Below are positions 21,886-32,054 of a DNA stretch of 64,000 nucleotides, in pieces (the stretch's first letter is position 1; the number at the start of each line of letters is the position of its first letter). Location of the stretch: the NCBI GenBank assembly GCA_963556495.2, contig OY747705.1, forward strand, positions 36,514,298-36,578,297, given 5' to 3'. Source of the DNA: Valencia hispanica (lineage: Eukaryota; Chordata; Actinopteri; Cyprinodontiformes; Valenciidae). The notes beneath the pieces are model-generated. The model worked only from the letters and a program-made list of their open reading frames with translations. It was not told the origin of the DNA and ran no database searches. The position numbers and the translations under genes were made by a program.

Positions 21886-23060
21886 AACTCAGCAAAAAGA
21901 AGAAACGCCCCTTTTTCAGGACTGTGTATTTCAACAATAATGTTGTAAAAATCAAAATAACTTTACAGATCTTCATTGTAAAGGGTTTAAACAATGTTTT
22001 CCATGCATGTTCAATTAACCATAATCAATTAATTAACATGCACCTGTGGAATGGTCATTAAGACCTTAACAGCTTACAGAAAGTAGGCATTTAAGGTCAC
22101 AGTTCTAAAAACGCAAGACACTAAAGAGACTTGTCTACCGACTGTGAAAAACACCCAAAGAAAGATGCCCAGGGTCCCTGCTCATCTGCGTGAACGTGCA
22201 TTAGGCATGCTGCAGGGAGGCATGAGGACTGCTGATGTGGCTAGGGCAATAAATTGCCATGTCTGCACTGTGAGAAGCCTAAGACAGCACTACAGGGAGA
22301 CAGGAAGGACAGCTGATCGTCCTCGCAGTGAAAGACCACGTGTAACAACACCTGCACAGGATCGGTACATCCGAATATCACACCTGCGTGACAGGTACAG
22401 GATGGCCACAACAACTGCCCGAGTCACACCAGGAACACGCAATCCCTCACATCACCACCGGACTGACCTTGTTGTCATTGCTGGCAATCTCAATGCCTTG
22501 CGGTACAGGGAAGACATCCTCCTCCCTCATGTGGTACCCTTTATGCGTGCTCATCCGGACATGATCCTCCAGCAGGACAATGCCACCAGCGATACTGCTT
22601 GTTCTGTGCGTGAGTTTCTGCATGACAGCAATGTCAGTGTTCTGCCATGGCCAGCGAAGAGCCCGGATCTCAATCCCATTGAGCACGTCTGGGACCTGTT
22701 GGATTGCAGGGTGAGGGCTAGGGCCATTCCCCCCAGAAATGTCCAGGAACTTGCAAGTGCCTTGGTGGAAGAGTGGGGTAACATCTCACAGCAAGAACTG
22801 ACAAATCTTTTCCAGTCCATGAGGAGGAGATGCACTACAGTACTTCAAGCAGCTGGTGGCCACACCAGATACTGACTTGTACTTTTGATTTTGAGCCTTC
22901 CTTCATTCAAGGACACATTATTCTATTTCTGTTAGTCACATTTTTAGTTTATGTCTTATGGTGTTGACTCTTTTAGTGTTCATAGAAATATTTACACACA
23001 TTGAGTTTACTGAAAGTAAAAACAGTTGAAAGTCAGAGGATGTTTCTTTTTTTGCTGAGA

Positions 23061-23061
<1 letters not shown>
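21886..23061 (+). mobile_element. Tc1-like element, internally deleted (about 1.18 kb)
   Basis: Ends are imperfect inverted repeats containing CTCAGCAAAAA...AGAAACG (left) and GTTTCTTTTTTTGCTGAGAG (right) and sit in TA-rich DNA, as expected for TA-targeting Tc1/mariner elements. It encloses one open transposase frame (22144-22875). It lies in the intron of the piggyBac-type gene, so it is the younger insertion. Confidence 0.8.
22144..22875 (+). CDS. Tc1-like transposase, in-frame internal deletion, open frame
   Basis: 243 codons without a stop; full-length relatives are about 340 residues. From the N-terminus: MPRVPAHLRERALGMLQGG and HVCTVRSLRQHYRETGR, a paired-like helix-turn-helix DNA-binding region, a linker GRTADRPRSERPRVTT, then ARVTPGTRNPS jumps to HHHRTDLVVIAGNLNALRYR. 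About 100 residues around the first catalytic Asp (the FTDES region) are missing. The second Asp (LQQDNATSD) and the PWPAKSPDLNPIEHVW acidic residue remain, and the end is QAAGGHTRY-stop. It probably cannot catalyse transposition but could still bind element ends. The ATG at 22165 (MPRV) is the likely natural start; the annotated start adds seven codons upstream. Confidence 0.8.
   Translation: MKNTQRKMPRVPAHLRERALGMLQGGMRTADVARAINCHVCTVRSLRQHYRETGRTADRPRSERPRVTTPAQDRYIRISHLRDRYRMATTTARVTPGTRNPSHHHRTDLVVIAGNLNALRYREDILLPHVVPFMRAHPDMILQQDNATSDTACSVREFLHDSNVSVLPWPAKSPDLNPIEHVWDLLDCRVRARAIPPRNVQELASALVEEWGNISQQELTNLFQSMRRRCTTVLQAAGGHTRY

Positions 23062-23138
<77 letters not shown>
23060..23138. 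repeat. (TA)n microsatellite
   Basis: About 38 uninterrupted AT units beside the right Tc1 end; a shorter run (21871-21885) flanks the left end. Confidence 0.95.
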
Positions 23139-23139
<1 letters not shown>

Positions 23140-23357
23140 AACACAATTAGAAAAAAAAACAGCTATATAAAATGGCTGACAGAGAAAGGATGCACAGTGC
23201 ATTAGCACAGGCTAACTGGGACATACCTCTCTTCATCCAGTAAAATTAGGTTTTCCTCTTCTGACGACGAGTCCTCAACACAAACCTCCGATGAACTTTC
23301 ATTCCAAATAATCGCCAGGGCTTCGTCAGTGATGATTATCTTCTCTTGAAGCGCCAT

Positions 23358-24185
23358 TTTCCGACCGCAAACAAAACAATCCAAACTGAATCATTCACTC
23401 TTGCTCTCACCTGCTCATCTGATCACCTGTGCGTAACAGCAGCAGAGCACACCCCCAAGCTAAACAAAATATCTCTTTTTAGAATTACGCAGACCTGTAA
23501 CTCCAGCTTCTATTGGCCGATTTGGATGATTGACATGTGGTTGGAAACATAAGATCCTATAGAATCACGCTGACATCAGAACTTTGAAGCAGATTGGACA
23601 AAGCAAATGTTTACATGGGGAAAATTCACAATGCGCATGACAGACAAAGTTGAGCCTCCTCGAATCAAATGTAAAAAATAATGGCAAAGGATTACGTTTT
23701 TTTTTACTTTTTCTTTTTTAAATGCATGCTAGGTATTTTAGTTATCCAGGAAACACAGTCATATCACGGTGGATTATTCTTTTCAGCAAGGAAAAAACAA
23801 AGGTAAGAAATAATTTATGCTTTTGTTTTTCAAATGCTGTACGTGTTTTTGGGCTTATTTTGCTGCTCATTTGCTGAAATCTTGCACATAGCATGGTGAA
23901 ACTTGCAGCTTTAGAATCTGTGAGATGCTGGCTTTCAGATGAGGAAAGGTTTGCTCGGTTTTGTTCGGCAGAGTGATCGACAGGTTCGGTTAAATGTGTT
24001 CATGTTAAAATCGCAAAATAGCACAACTGCTCTTTTAATTGCTTGTTTTCTGGGTTTGGAGGTCACAGAAAATATTTATATGAGTCTTTAGCTGAGATTC
24101 TGTGGTTTATAATGATAGGACATGCTTAGCAATCAGTGACCACAGGTCAACTAAATTCGGACATTTCCCCGCCCTTCCCCCACAG
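23358..24185. other. 5' flank of piggyBac-type gene
   Basis: Upstream side of exon 1 on the minus strand. Contains a reverse CCAAT-type motif (TATTGGCCGA near 23510) and GC-moderate sequence close to the ATG, which could be its promoter. No matching TTAA-flanked terminus identified. The rest is AT-rich and unassigned. Confidence 0.3.
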
Positions 24186-24890
24186 TGACTGGTGGAACAG
24201 TTTAATAATCAAGCTCCATCATACATCAGAGATCTGATTGTTCCATATGTTCCTAACTGAGCACTTTGCTCTCAGACTGTAAGTTTACTTGTCGTTCCTA
24301 GGATTTCTAAAAGTAGAATGGGAGCCAGGTCTTTTAGTTATCAGGCTCTTCTCCTGTGGAACCAGCTCCCAGTTTTCGTCTGTGAGGCAGAAACCCCATC
24401 TACTTTTAGGACTAGTCTTAGTCTTCCTTTTTCTTATATTTAGAGTTGCTTTTGTTATCCTGAGCTATCTATATAGTCATGCTTTTGTAGGCTTAGTCTG
24501 CTGGAGGACGACTTTTCGTCACTCTGCTGTTTTTCTCTTCTTCTACACTGCAATTGCATTACATGCTGTTTTTTCAACCGTTAACTTTGTTTTCTCTCAG
24601 CGTTTTTCCCTCCATAGAAGCTACATCTGGTTTGGCTCTCTGTTCGGCTGTGATGCTTTTTTGAAGGGGGGCATTGGCTGGGATGATGCTCCCAGTAACT
24701 GGATGTTCTCCATCTCTTGTTATCAATGTTTTACTTTCTTTAATATAGTGATAAATTACTCTTACATATGTTCTTCTGTTCCTTTTGGTGTCTCTGCTCT
24801 GTCTTTTCAAACCCCAAGTAAGTCGTGGCAGATGGCCACTCATACTAAGCCAGGATCTGCTGGAGGTTTCTTCCTATTCAGTAGTGGCTA
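24186..24890 (+). pseudogene. LINE (L2/Rex1-like) C-terminus and 3' UTR
   Basis: Coding tail of a fish LINE ORF2: QAPSYIRDLIVPYVPN, RISKSRMGARSFSYQALLLW and NQLPVFV. The 3' UTR includes GGGGGCATTGGCTGGGATGATGCTCCCAGTAACTGG and the conserved CTGCTGGAGGTTTCTTCCT box near 24860. The long plus-strand open frame over this region (24289-24960) is out of frame with the coding remnant and is not a gene. The opposite-strand tail at 59.85-60.11 kb is the same family. Confidence 0.7.
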
Positions 24891-25289
24891 TTATGAAACC
24901 ACGACTGAAAAAGAACAACCTCAACAATACGTTAATGCAGAACTACAGCCCAATCGCTAATATTCCATTCATTAGCAAGATTATGGAAAAAAGCTGTGTT
25001 TCAACTGTTGAATAGCTTCCTAACAAAGACCAACCGTTTTGGTGTTTTTCAGTCTTTTTTCCATGCTCACCACAGCACTGAGACTGCCCTCGTCAAAGTT
25101 TTTAGTGACATCCGCATAAATACAGACTGTGGTAGAACCGCAGTGCTCATACTTTTGGACTTCAGTGCAGCATTTGACACTGTTGATCATGATATATTAT
25201 TGAAACGATTAAAGAGCTGGGTCGAACTCTCTGGTATAGTACTTGGCTGCCTTGAGTCTTACCTCAAGAACAGGGACTTTTTCTGTTCA

Positions 25290-25294
25290 AGCTC
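25290..25294. repeat. 5-bp target duplication (AGCTC), left
   Basis: AGCTC before TGTTGGG; repeated at 26150-26154. Confidence 0.8.
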
Positions 25295-26149
25295 TGTTGG
25301 GATTCTGTGACTGTGTGCTGGAGAGTGTCTGTGTGTGTGTGTGTCTCTCCACTTACCTTCTCTTCAGGGTGTGTCAGGCAGCAGTTCCAGGTGTTCCCAA
25401 TCAGCACCTCATCAATTCTCCAGCTTAAAAGGGGAGCGGATCCTGGAGGCTGGTGCCAGTTGGTTCTCGGTCCTAGCGTGGTATTTGACCAGACTTACTC
25501 CAGAGCAATCTTACAAGACTAATTCCAAGATCAAGCTTGTTCCAGTGCTTACCTTCTGTTCTCTTTGTTGATCCTTCCAGAAATCCCTGTGGCCTCTCTC
25601 CGGAACCTTCCAAGCAGAAATAACTCCTTCAGCATGAATTCTCGGCTGGTCAGCCTCTGCACCGCTTCCCGTCTGGTAACTCTCCACCATATTCATCCTC
25701 GTCATCATCACAACCTCTCCTAACTGCTTGCCTGTCCGCCCAGAAAACATCAGCTGCAAAACAAGAGAACTCACCTCCTCCGTTGTCTCCCCTGGTCATC
25801 CTCCGGACTCCTCCAACCAGACAACCTGTAAAGACACACAGGATCAGCAGACACCTTATATCCACCTCCAGCTAACCTCAGCTCAAGGATCCCTACATTC
25901 CCCTCTCTTCACCATAACATCCCGTACATCAAGTAAGATCTTCCTCAGTACCTTTCCAAGATTCCATGTAACCTCAAGCCGTGTTTAACCTCTCACCTGT
26001 TTCCTCTCCTAGTCTAGTTCTCATCTCCTGGTTCCTCCCGAGACGATCCTCCGGTTTCCTTTGCTCAATAAAACTTTTAACAAAGAGGTAACCTGTCGGT
26101 TTGCTGACTGGAGCTGTTGCCTCCTTAGTCAAAATAACCGATCACGTCA
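25295..26149 (+). mobile_element. Solo LTR, 855 bp, family LTR-X
   Basis: Starts TGTTGGGATTCTG and ends ATCACGTCA, giving TG...CA termini with an exact 5-bp duplication AGCTC. Contains a GT run (25330-25343), TTAAAAGGGGAGC TATA-like region (25425), and AATAAAACTTTT (26068), consistent with U3-R-U5 organisation. Shares blocks with the minus-strand LTR at 7695-8472. No internal retroviral genes adjoin, so it is a solo LTR. It separates L2 copy D from a Tc1 remnant. Confidence 0.8.
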
Positions 26150-26154
26150 AGCTC
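26150..26154. repeat. 5-bp target duplication (AGCTC), right
   Basis: Exact copy of 25290-25294. Confidence 0.8.
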
Positions 26155-26610
26155 TTTTGAAGAAGCATAAAGAAACAGGCAACACCGAGGATCCTACATG
26201 AAGTGGTCGACCAAGGAAACTTGGCTGCAAATGAAAGGCACAATCTTATAACCCTTCCAGATTGGAAGATGTCCAGTAGTGCCATCAGCTCAGAACTGGC
26301 AGAAACCAGTGGGACCGAGGTACAACCATCTACTGTCCGGAGAAGTCTGGCCAGTAGTGGTCTTCATGGAAAAGTTACAGGCAAATAGCCATACCTCCGA
26401 CTTGGAAACGAAGCAAAGCAACTCAAGTATGCATGAAAACAAAGGAACTTGGGTGCAGAACAATGGCTGCAAGTGCTCTGAACCGATGAGTCAAAATTTT
26501 ATGAAACAACTGCCTTCTGCTACAGCCAAATATTTCAAAGGGCTGGAGAGTGATACAAAAATTAGTGTCTTCAGGCAACAGTGAAGCATGGAGGTTTGTT
26601 ACGAACCTAG
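26155..26610 (+). pseudogene. Tc1-like transposase remnant
   Basis: Across shifting frames it reads SGRPRKLGCK, SELAETSGTEVQPSTVRRSL, ASSGLHGKV, then CMKTKELGCRTMAASALNR (matching the segment before the first catalytic Asp) and SGNSEAW. Helix-turn-helix and early catalytic parts of a Tc1 transposase remain; the rest and the terminal repeats are missing. Several frameshifts. Confidence 0.7.
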
Positions 26611-26889
26611 ATGGTAAATGTGAAGGTTAGGGGTAACATAAGGGACGATGAGCATGGATGTAAAATAAAACGGCTTATTTGCCAAGAGGGCGGTACAGGG
26701 GAAAAGGAGGTGGATGGTTAACAAAACTTATTCTTTAAACAGAAATAATTACAAGTTCTCCATCAAGTTATAGAATTCAAAGTCTGGTCCTAAATTGAAA
26801 ACAAAGGCTGAGCATTTACAACCAAAATAACACGCTTAACTTCAAAGAGTGTCAATAGGCAATTTTTTCATCAAAACAGACAGAAATCA
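26611..26889. other. Unassigned insert between Tc1 remnant and L2
   Basis: Begins GTTACGAACCTAG; no coding content. May be LTR debris. Confidence 0.25.
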
Positions 26890-27135
26890 CATGTGGGGTG
26901 CTTTAGGGGTCCATCCTGGGGCCCCTCCTATTTAATATCTACACGCTCCCGCTAACACAGAATATGACAACCAATAAGATTAGCTACCATAACTATGCAG
27001 ATGACACTCACCTTATCATTAAAATGTCACCAGGTGACTTTGAACCCATCCAAACCTTAGGTGAATGTATTGAGCAAATCAATTCATCGATGTGCCATAA
27101 TTTTCTCCAGCTGAATAGAATAAAACAAAGTAATT

Positions 27136-27464
27136 TGAGGGAGAGAGATATTTTTTTGAATACCACCACCAAGGCCCCTCCCAAAACAGCCTCCAAGACG
27201 CTAAGCCAAGACATTTGATTTTAACATTTAAAGTGTGCATTCTCCATGTGGTTAGAATGAGCAGTTAAATAACAAACTTCAGATAGGCTTTCACAAGTAC
27301 GAAAATGACTTTAGGATCTCTGGAAATTAATAAATAATAGAATTAGAACATTTAACAATAACCATATTAGTTCACTTTTTAAGTTATTCCAGACAAAAAT
27401 TAAACAAAAATCTGAAATATTATTCTGATAAAACAAGTATTTTCTTTTTAATGTAATGTTGTAC
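27136..27464. other. Unassigned AT-rich DNA
   Basis: AT-rich, no recognised signature. Confidence 0.3.
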
Positions 27465-28445
27465 CACAGATAGGTAGGATTTGGCTATGAATAAATATGA
27501 ATAATTGCTTAGGGCAATTATTAAGATTAATAATTTTATGTAAAAATGAAAAGTTCAGGGGCACCATCCTGGTGGATTCCAGGAACATATAGCCAAATTG
27601 TTCAGTCTCAGTTTGTGTTTATGATTACCTGCCTGATAAGGCTGAGATAATTAAACAATAGATGAAGGAATAAGTTCTTATGCTTTGGACATTAATTGTA
27701 TGCATCGCTCCAAGTAATCCCAGACAACTTTTCTTTAAGATAAGGGGACTGTACTTAGAAAATAGAAAATCCCATCTGTTATAAAGCATGCAAAAACTAC
27801 TACAGCTCTTAGACAACAATAATAGGTGAACATTAAACACAATTAATTAGAAATGAATTCAGTGAGACAGCTGAGTTTCGGGTCAGAAAAGGAGGGGGTG
27901 GCCCTCACTCCAGGGGGCCCAAGTCACAGTCCTACTTTGCCTTGAAGGAGGTCCAGTCCACTAGGAGGAGAGCGAATTGTGTCTGTAGTTGAGCAAGAAA
28001 AGGAAGAGTAATAAAAAAAAAACCTGTACAGGATTTAAGGACCGTGTGGCCCAAATGCAGGCTGGATGGCCTGCAGGTCGACGTCTAACGAACAGTCTTG
28101 GAACAGTTCTTATATCGCGCACCCTGGTTACGCAAACGGAGTGAGCACTTCAAAGCTTTGATATTAGTTCTTCCCCGGTCCAGTGGGTCAGAACAAAAGA
28201 GAATCTTCACCGGTGAGATGTCCTTAGTTGAGCCTTAGTTTCTCTCTGAAACTTCTGGCTTGAGAACAGATTGAAAATGGGCGTGACTACTCTTAAAACC
28301 CCCTTGCCAATGTCACCCTGGGTGGTCACGGACCAATAGGAGTGTGTTGGGGGTCACTGCTAGGATTGCTGGGAAATGTGGTCTTTGAAATCCAAACGTC
28401 TGTTCAGTTCATCTTATGAGAAATGCAATCACAACAGTAAAAATA
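27465..28445 (-). repeat. LTR-like repeat, copy 3 (diverged)
   Basis: On the minus strand the order of features matches the repeat at 42.7-44.7 kb: a CCCAGCAATCCTAGC segment, CCTATTGGTCCGTG (CCAAT box), a TTTTAAGAG TATA-like site, CACTGGACCGGGGAAGAAC, and later ATGGTGCCCC (GGTGCCCC at 27565-27558 on the minus strand) followed by an AT-rich palindrome (9-bp arms 27500-27508 and 27514-27522). Sequence identity is modest, so it is an older or different subfamily. Confidence 0.5.
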
Positions 28446-29733
28446 AAGGTAAAAAGCAGTAGTCTCAAAAAGACAATACAAAGTGTTTACCAATCTTTAA
28501 CATTCATCTTCATCCTTCTCAGTCAATTTATGGATAAACTCTCACTTTGCACAGCATTATTATAGTTTTTGAGTCCACTTTTGCCACACACAGAAACATA
28601 TATTCCAACTATGCCAGCTCTGTTCGTCTTTAAAGCTAAATCTGCGCTTTGATATCTTGTAAACAGCTGCAACACTGTGCTGTGCAGGGCCATGCGGTGC
28701 AGTGCACCACAGCCCGCTGTCTGTTCCGTCTATGAAGGGATCAGAACCATCCACAAGGCAGCAGCTCAGGAAGAACATCAGATGAGAGATAGGGTGTCGC
28801 ATTCCATGCATTGCACCAGTCAATTTAAGTAAACTATGAAAACCCGGACATTTTCATCAATCTATGAAATCCCCCCGGACAGAACATCAAAAGTGGACAT
28901 GTCTAGGGAAAAGAAGACGGTTGATCACCAGCTGATGTGCTGCACCTGACATCAGCTGATCGCCATAAAAGGCCGGCACCCCCACTATCCAAGCAGCTAG
29001 TTGGTCCAGTCTGCCATAGTGCCTCAGACATTTTCTATTTAGTAGATTTAGTCCTGTCTTCTCCCAGTTTTGTCTCCTTTATATTTTCTTGTAAATAAAC
29101 AAGGAAGTTATTCTTATCTCACCAACTACCGCTCCATGCCTCTTTGTCCATGTGTGGGGAAAAAAAAAAGTTATTGTGCCATCTCCGAGACAGTTGCCGC
29201 ATAACACAAATTACAAAATCACAAAACTACTGTCAAAAGATCAATAAAAAATAAGAGTATGTGTATGAAAACTGCTTCTATATGGATTTTTTCCAGTATA
29301 TTTTTGAAGCTGTTATCACACAGTTTCCCACCTGGCCATGTATGTTGTCATCTTGAAAAAGGGAAGATATGTCAGTCTGAATGTGAGGAAACAAGTCATG
29401 TCATCATAAGGTGTCACACTTGATGTGCTCCTGTTCTGAACAGTCTATTTCTACTGGGCCTAATCTTCTTTTTTAATAAGGATCAACTGACTGTCATAAA
29501 GTGAAATTTTAATGCTCTTTGAGTCCCCCCAAGTTGCCTGCTAATTATAAGCTGAACAGAAACTTCTTCTTTAACCAGAAAAAGTACAAGGTTTCAGTTT
29601 CAAGCTTTTGGAATTCTAAGTCAGTGAATCTTCATCAGTACAGACAGCAAAGTGTGAGATTAAGTTATATTATTTGGTCATTGCTACAATGTTTGAGTTT
29701 AAACTGCAGTAGTTCTGTAGCAGTGGCACCTAT
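28446..29733 (+). other. Mostly unassigned; LTR-like 3' part at 28.9-29.1 kb
   Basis: 28925-29110 reads like the promoter/poly(A) part of an LTR: CCATAAAAGGCCGG (TATA-like) and GTAAATAAACAAGG (poly(A)-like), but no ends or duplication found. The rest is unassigned. Confidence 0.3.
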
Positions 29734-30439
29734 TGCCCCTTTTCCACTAGCGTCGCCTCGGCCCAGCCTTGGTCGAGTCAGCCCATATTTACCGGGTTTT
29801 ATTGAGAATATTTTAATTACAAGCATAAGGTTGTTTTTTCCGTCAACACAAGAATGTTAAATTGTCAGTAAGAGAATGTGATCTCGACTTCAGGTCAAAG
29901 GATGGAACAATACAATGCATGTTTAGTGTGGCAATATTTCTTGTTTGGTATAGATGGAGATAGAAAAACTGGTTTAGATCAGTTTTAAGGGGAAATACCA
30001 AAGATTATAAGATACACCATGGGAGTCATTCCTGTTGAGGAATTTAATTATATTTTTGTGGCTATTGATGGTTTAAAATATATTATTCTACATAAAGGTT
30101 GACATGGTTAAATAGAACTTAAGTGTTACTGATGGAACAGTGTGACTTGATTAACTGCATAGGGTGTCTACAGGAATGTAACAACTCAGGTAGTGATCCA
30201 TATTGTGATCGAAGACCTTTTCTTTGATCCACTCGGAGTGATCAATACTGCGATTAAATCAACAGAAGTTGATTACTTATATTTTTCATTATGCCTTAAA
30301 AAGAGGTTTATGTGTGTGTGCTGTGTTCCTTAAAACTGACCTTTTTTAAATGTCTATGTAGGGTGGTGAACCTAAGGGAATTTTGCCCTCAGGACAGGGC
30401 AGCATTGATCAGAGGATACTCCCAGATAGTTGATAGTCT

Positions 30440-30444
30440 CACAC
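30440..30444. repeat. 5-bp target duplication (CACAC), left
   Basis: CACAC before TGTCATGG; repeated at 30993-30997. Confidence 0.65.
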
Positions 30445-30992
30445 TGTCATGGTTCCTAGGTGTCTGTGTTTTTGTTAGTTATTTTCCTTATTTAGTTCTA
30501 TTATCATGTTCAGTTATTCTTTGTTTCTACTAGTTATTTTTGCACTTTCTTGTTTCCATATTTCTCCTTGTTCTTAGATGTTTTTCACCCTTTGCTCCTT
30601 TCTATTTTCTATTCCTCTTTAGTATTATCCTCCCTCTAGTCCTTATGTTTTGCTCCTGGTCTTCCTCCCAGTTTCCCTAGCCATTCTGCCTTCCATCCCA
30701 GCTGCTAATTAGTTTCACCTGCTCACTCCCTCTCAGCTGCAACCGCTTCCCTTAATTAGTCTTCAGCTCTTTCTGCTCACATCCTCACACTCCCCTCAGT
30801 ATAAATACAGTCCACTCTCAGTCATAACTCGCTGGTTTGTTGTCATTCTTCCCTTCCTAGTTCCTGCTTTCCCTGTTCAGCCCTGGTCCGTCTTCCCTGG
30901 TGATTATCTGTAAGTTTGCAATTTATTATTTAATTAAATCTGAGTTCTTAAACGCTCTGCATTTGGGTCCTCCTTGAAAGTGTAACCTGACA
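30445..30992 (+). mobile_element. Solo LTR, 548 bp, family LTR-Y (Gypsy-type)
   Basis: Starts TGTCATGGTTCC and ends AACCTGACA with CACAC on both sides. Pyrimidine-rich U3, TATA box CAGTATAAATACAG at about 30797, and ATTAAAT poly(A)-like signal near 30935 followed by CATTTGGGTCCTCC. Related to 33842-34435. No internal genes. Confidence 0.7.
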
Positions 30993-31805
30993 CACACTGT
31001 TTAAAGATGTTCACATTCTGTGTTTTATTTTCAAGTTACATTTAATGAAATTAAAGGGCCTATGTATTTTACTTTTAAGGTAAATGTACTTCAAAAAGAG
31101 ATGTGTTAAAAGAAAATGGCATTGGTGGGTGTAGTAACAAGTATTGTGAATTCTCTAATCAATTGAAGTTTAAAGGCACCAATTATTTAAAATATCTCAA
31201 CCATAGAATGTGTGAGAATTAATTCAACATGTGTAGTCCTTGATTATACTTAAGATATGGGTAATTTGACACAACTGTATTTGCAGTGTAGGTTTAATTC
31301 TTTATTGAGAAATGGGGATTTGTTGTTTAAAGTGGCTCCATGAAGGGTGTGGAGACATTTTACCTCAGAAATTCTTCCACCAAGCTGATAAGAACTTTTA
31401 GGAGAATAGTATTATCACAGGAGGGAATCTATCATGAATGGTAAATTGTAATTTGTTTTCTGATTGGTTGATTGTGAAAAGGGGATTGTACTTCGCTCAA
31501 TAAAAGGCCTGTTTACCCAGAAGACCTCGGAATCAGTTGGTCTGATTCCCTGGTCACTTGGCCAATTCTAAACGTAGGTCTTTGTTCTCTGTGTTTTCAG
31601 ATGGTCTCAAGCTGAAAAGATCCTGCAGCGCAGAAGGCAGTTGGTCTGACTGAGAAGGGATTTCTCAGTCCGGTCGATCTTTGATCCTGGGGTCTTATTA
31701 ATATTTTAAATAAGACATAAAATTCCTGCGCAACAGTTTCCACTACCTTTTGCCTGGGCTGAGCCGACTCCTTTTTTGGGACTACCTCTGCCTCAGTCCG
31801 AAGCT
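30993..31805 (+). other. Unassigned, with an LTR-like R/U5 part at 31.45-31.73 kb
   Basis: 31495-31510 has CGCTCAATAAAAGGCC (TATA- or poly(A)-like), then GGTCTGATTCCCTGG repeated in related form at 31642, and TCCTGGGGTCTTATTAATATTTTAAATAAGAC (palindromic) at 31685-31717. This resembles the promoter-proximal/R-U5 part of a retroviral LTR, but limits are undefined. Confidence 0.3.
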
Positions 31806-32008
31806 GTCACGGTGTGACTTCTTCCCTGTCTTTGTTGGTCCCTGCAATCCTTAATTGTCTCCAGCTGTCCTGAGTTTCCGTGATTGTCTCCCTAAGTACT
31901 TCCCCTGTGTATATATACCATCGTGCTTTTCCCTGTCCTTTGTCGGATTGTTGTCGTGTCAATGTCTTTGGCGCTCCTTGTCATCCTGCTCCTGAACCTG
32001 TTTGTTTC
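31806..32008 (+). repeat. Truncated Gypsy-type LTR piece
   Basis: Begins TGTCACGGTGTGACTTC, pyrimidine-rich, with GTGTATATATACC TATA-like box at 31908-31920. No end recognised; runs into a hairpin at 32009. Confidence 0.35.
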
Positions 32009-32054
32009 AGGCCAATCAGTGGCCACCTACGAAGTGGTAGCCACTGATTGGCCT
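32009..32054. repeat. Perfect 15-bp hairpin with CCAAT in the arm
   Basis: AGGCCAATCAGTGGC (32009-32023) and its exact complement GCCACTGATTGGCCT (32040-32054) with a 16-bp spacer that can itself pair partly (CCAC/GTGG). Confidence 0.85.

Larger units (their letters stand above)
21080..23357 (-). pseudogene. piggyBac-type transposase gene with a 5' intron (broken)
   Basis: Exon 1 (23357-23227) starts ATG, encodes an acidic MALQEKIIITDEALAIIW piece rich in Ser/Glu, and ends at a GTATGT donor. Exon 2 starts after TTTTAG at 21779 and joins in phase; it reads ED-E-D-stop, then PPRPSTSAQPTKK and the piggyBac N-terminal core: CRFMPTRPPGP, DNTNATKRKDAARKF, PLTVTDL, a second stop, then YTGVVNVHNRADYWKGEWPY, WSLHLSFVNDDEDNEKK, and after a frameshift YDRLCKIRPLYDHIVTACK and the NICID (first catalytic Asp region). 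Two early nonsense codons and a frameshift make it a pseudogene. The intron holds a Tc1-like element and an AT microsatellite. Could be a piggyBac element itself or a decayed domesticated PGBD-like gene. Confidence 0.7.
24891..27135 (+). pseudogene. L2-clade LINE copy D, RT remnant split by insertions
   Basis: RT domain pieces on the plus strand. 24891-25289: KPRLKKNNLNNTLMQNYSPI, FSAAFDTVDHDILLKRLKSW (motif A) and YLKNRDFF. After 1.6 kb of inserted DNA, 26890-27135: [18 protein letters not shown] (motif B), [11 protein letters not shown] (motif C with both Asp) and [20 protein letters not shown]. The insertion comprises a Tc1 remnant, a solo LTR and about 280 bp unassigned. The LINE is 5'- and 3'-truncated and interrupted by a stop. 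Confidence 0.75.

Noticed and set aside
24289..24960. 223-codon plus-strand frame
   Set aside because: It lies over a LINE C-terminus and 3' UTR in a different frame from the coding remnant; no domain of its own.
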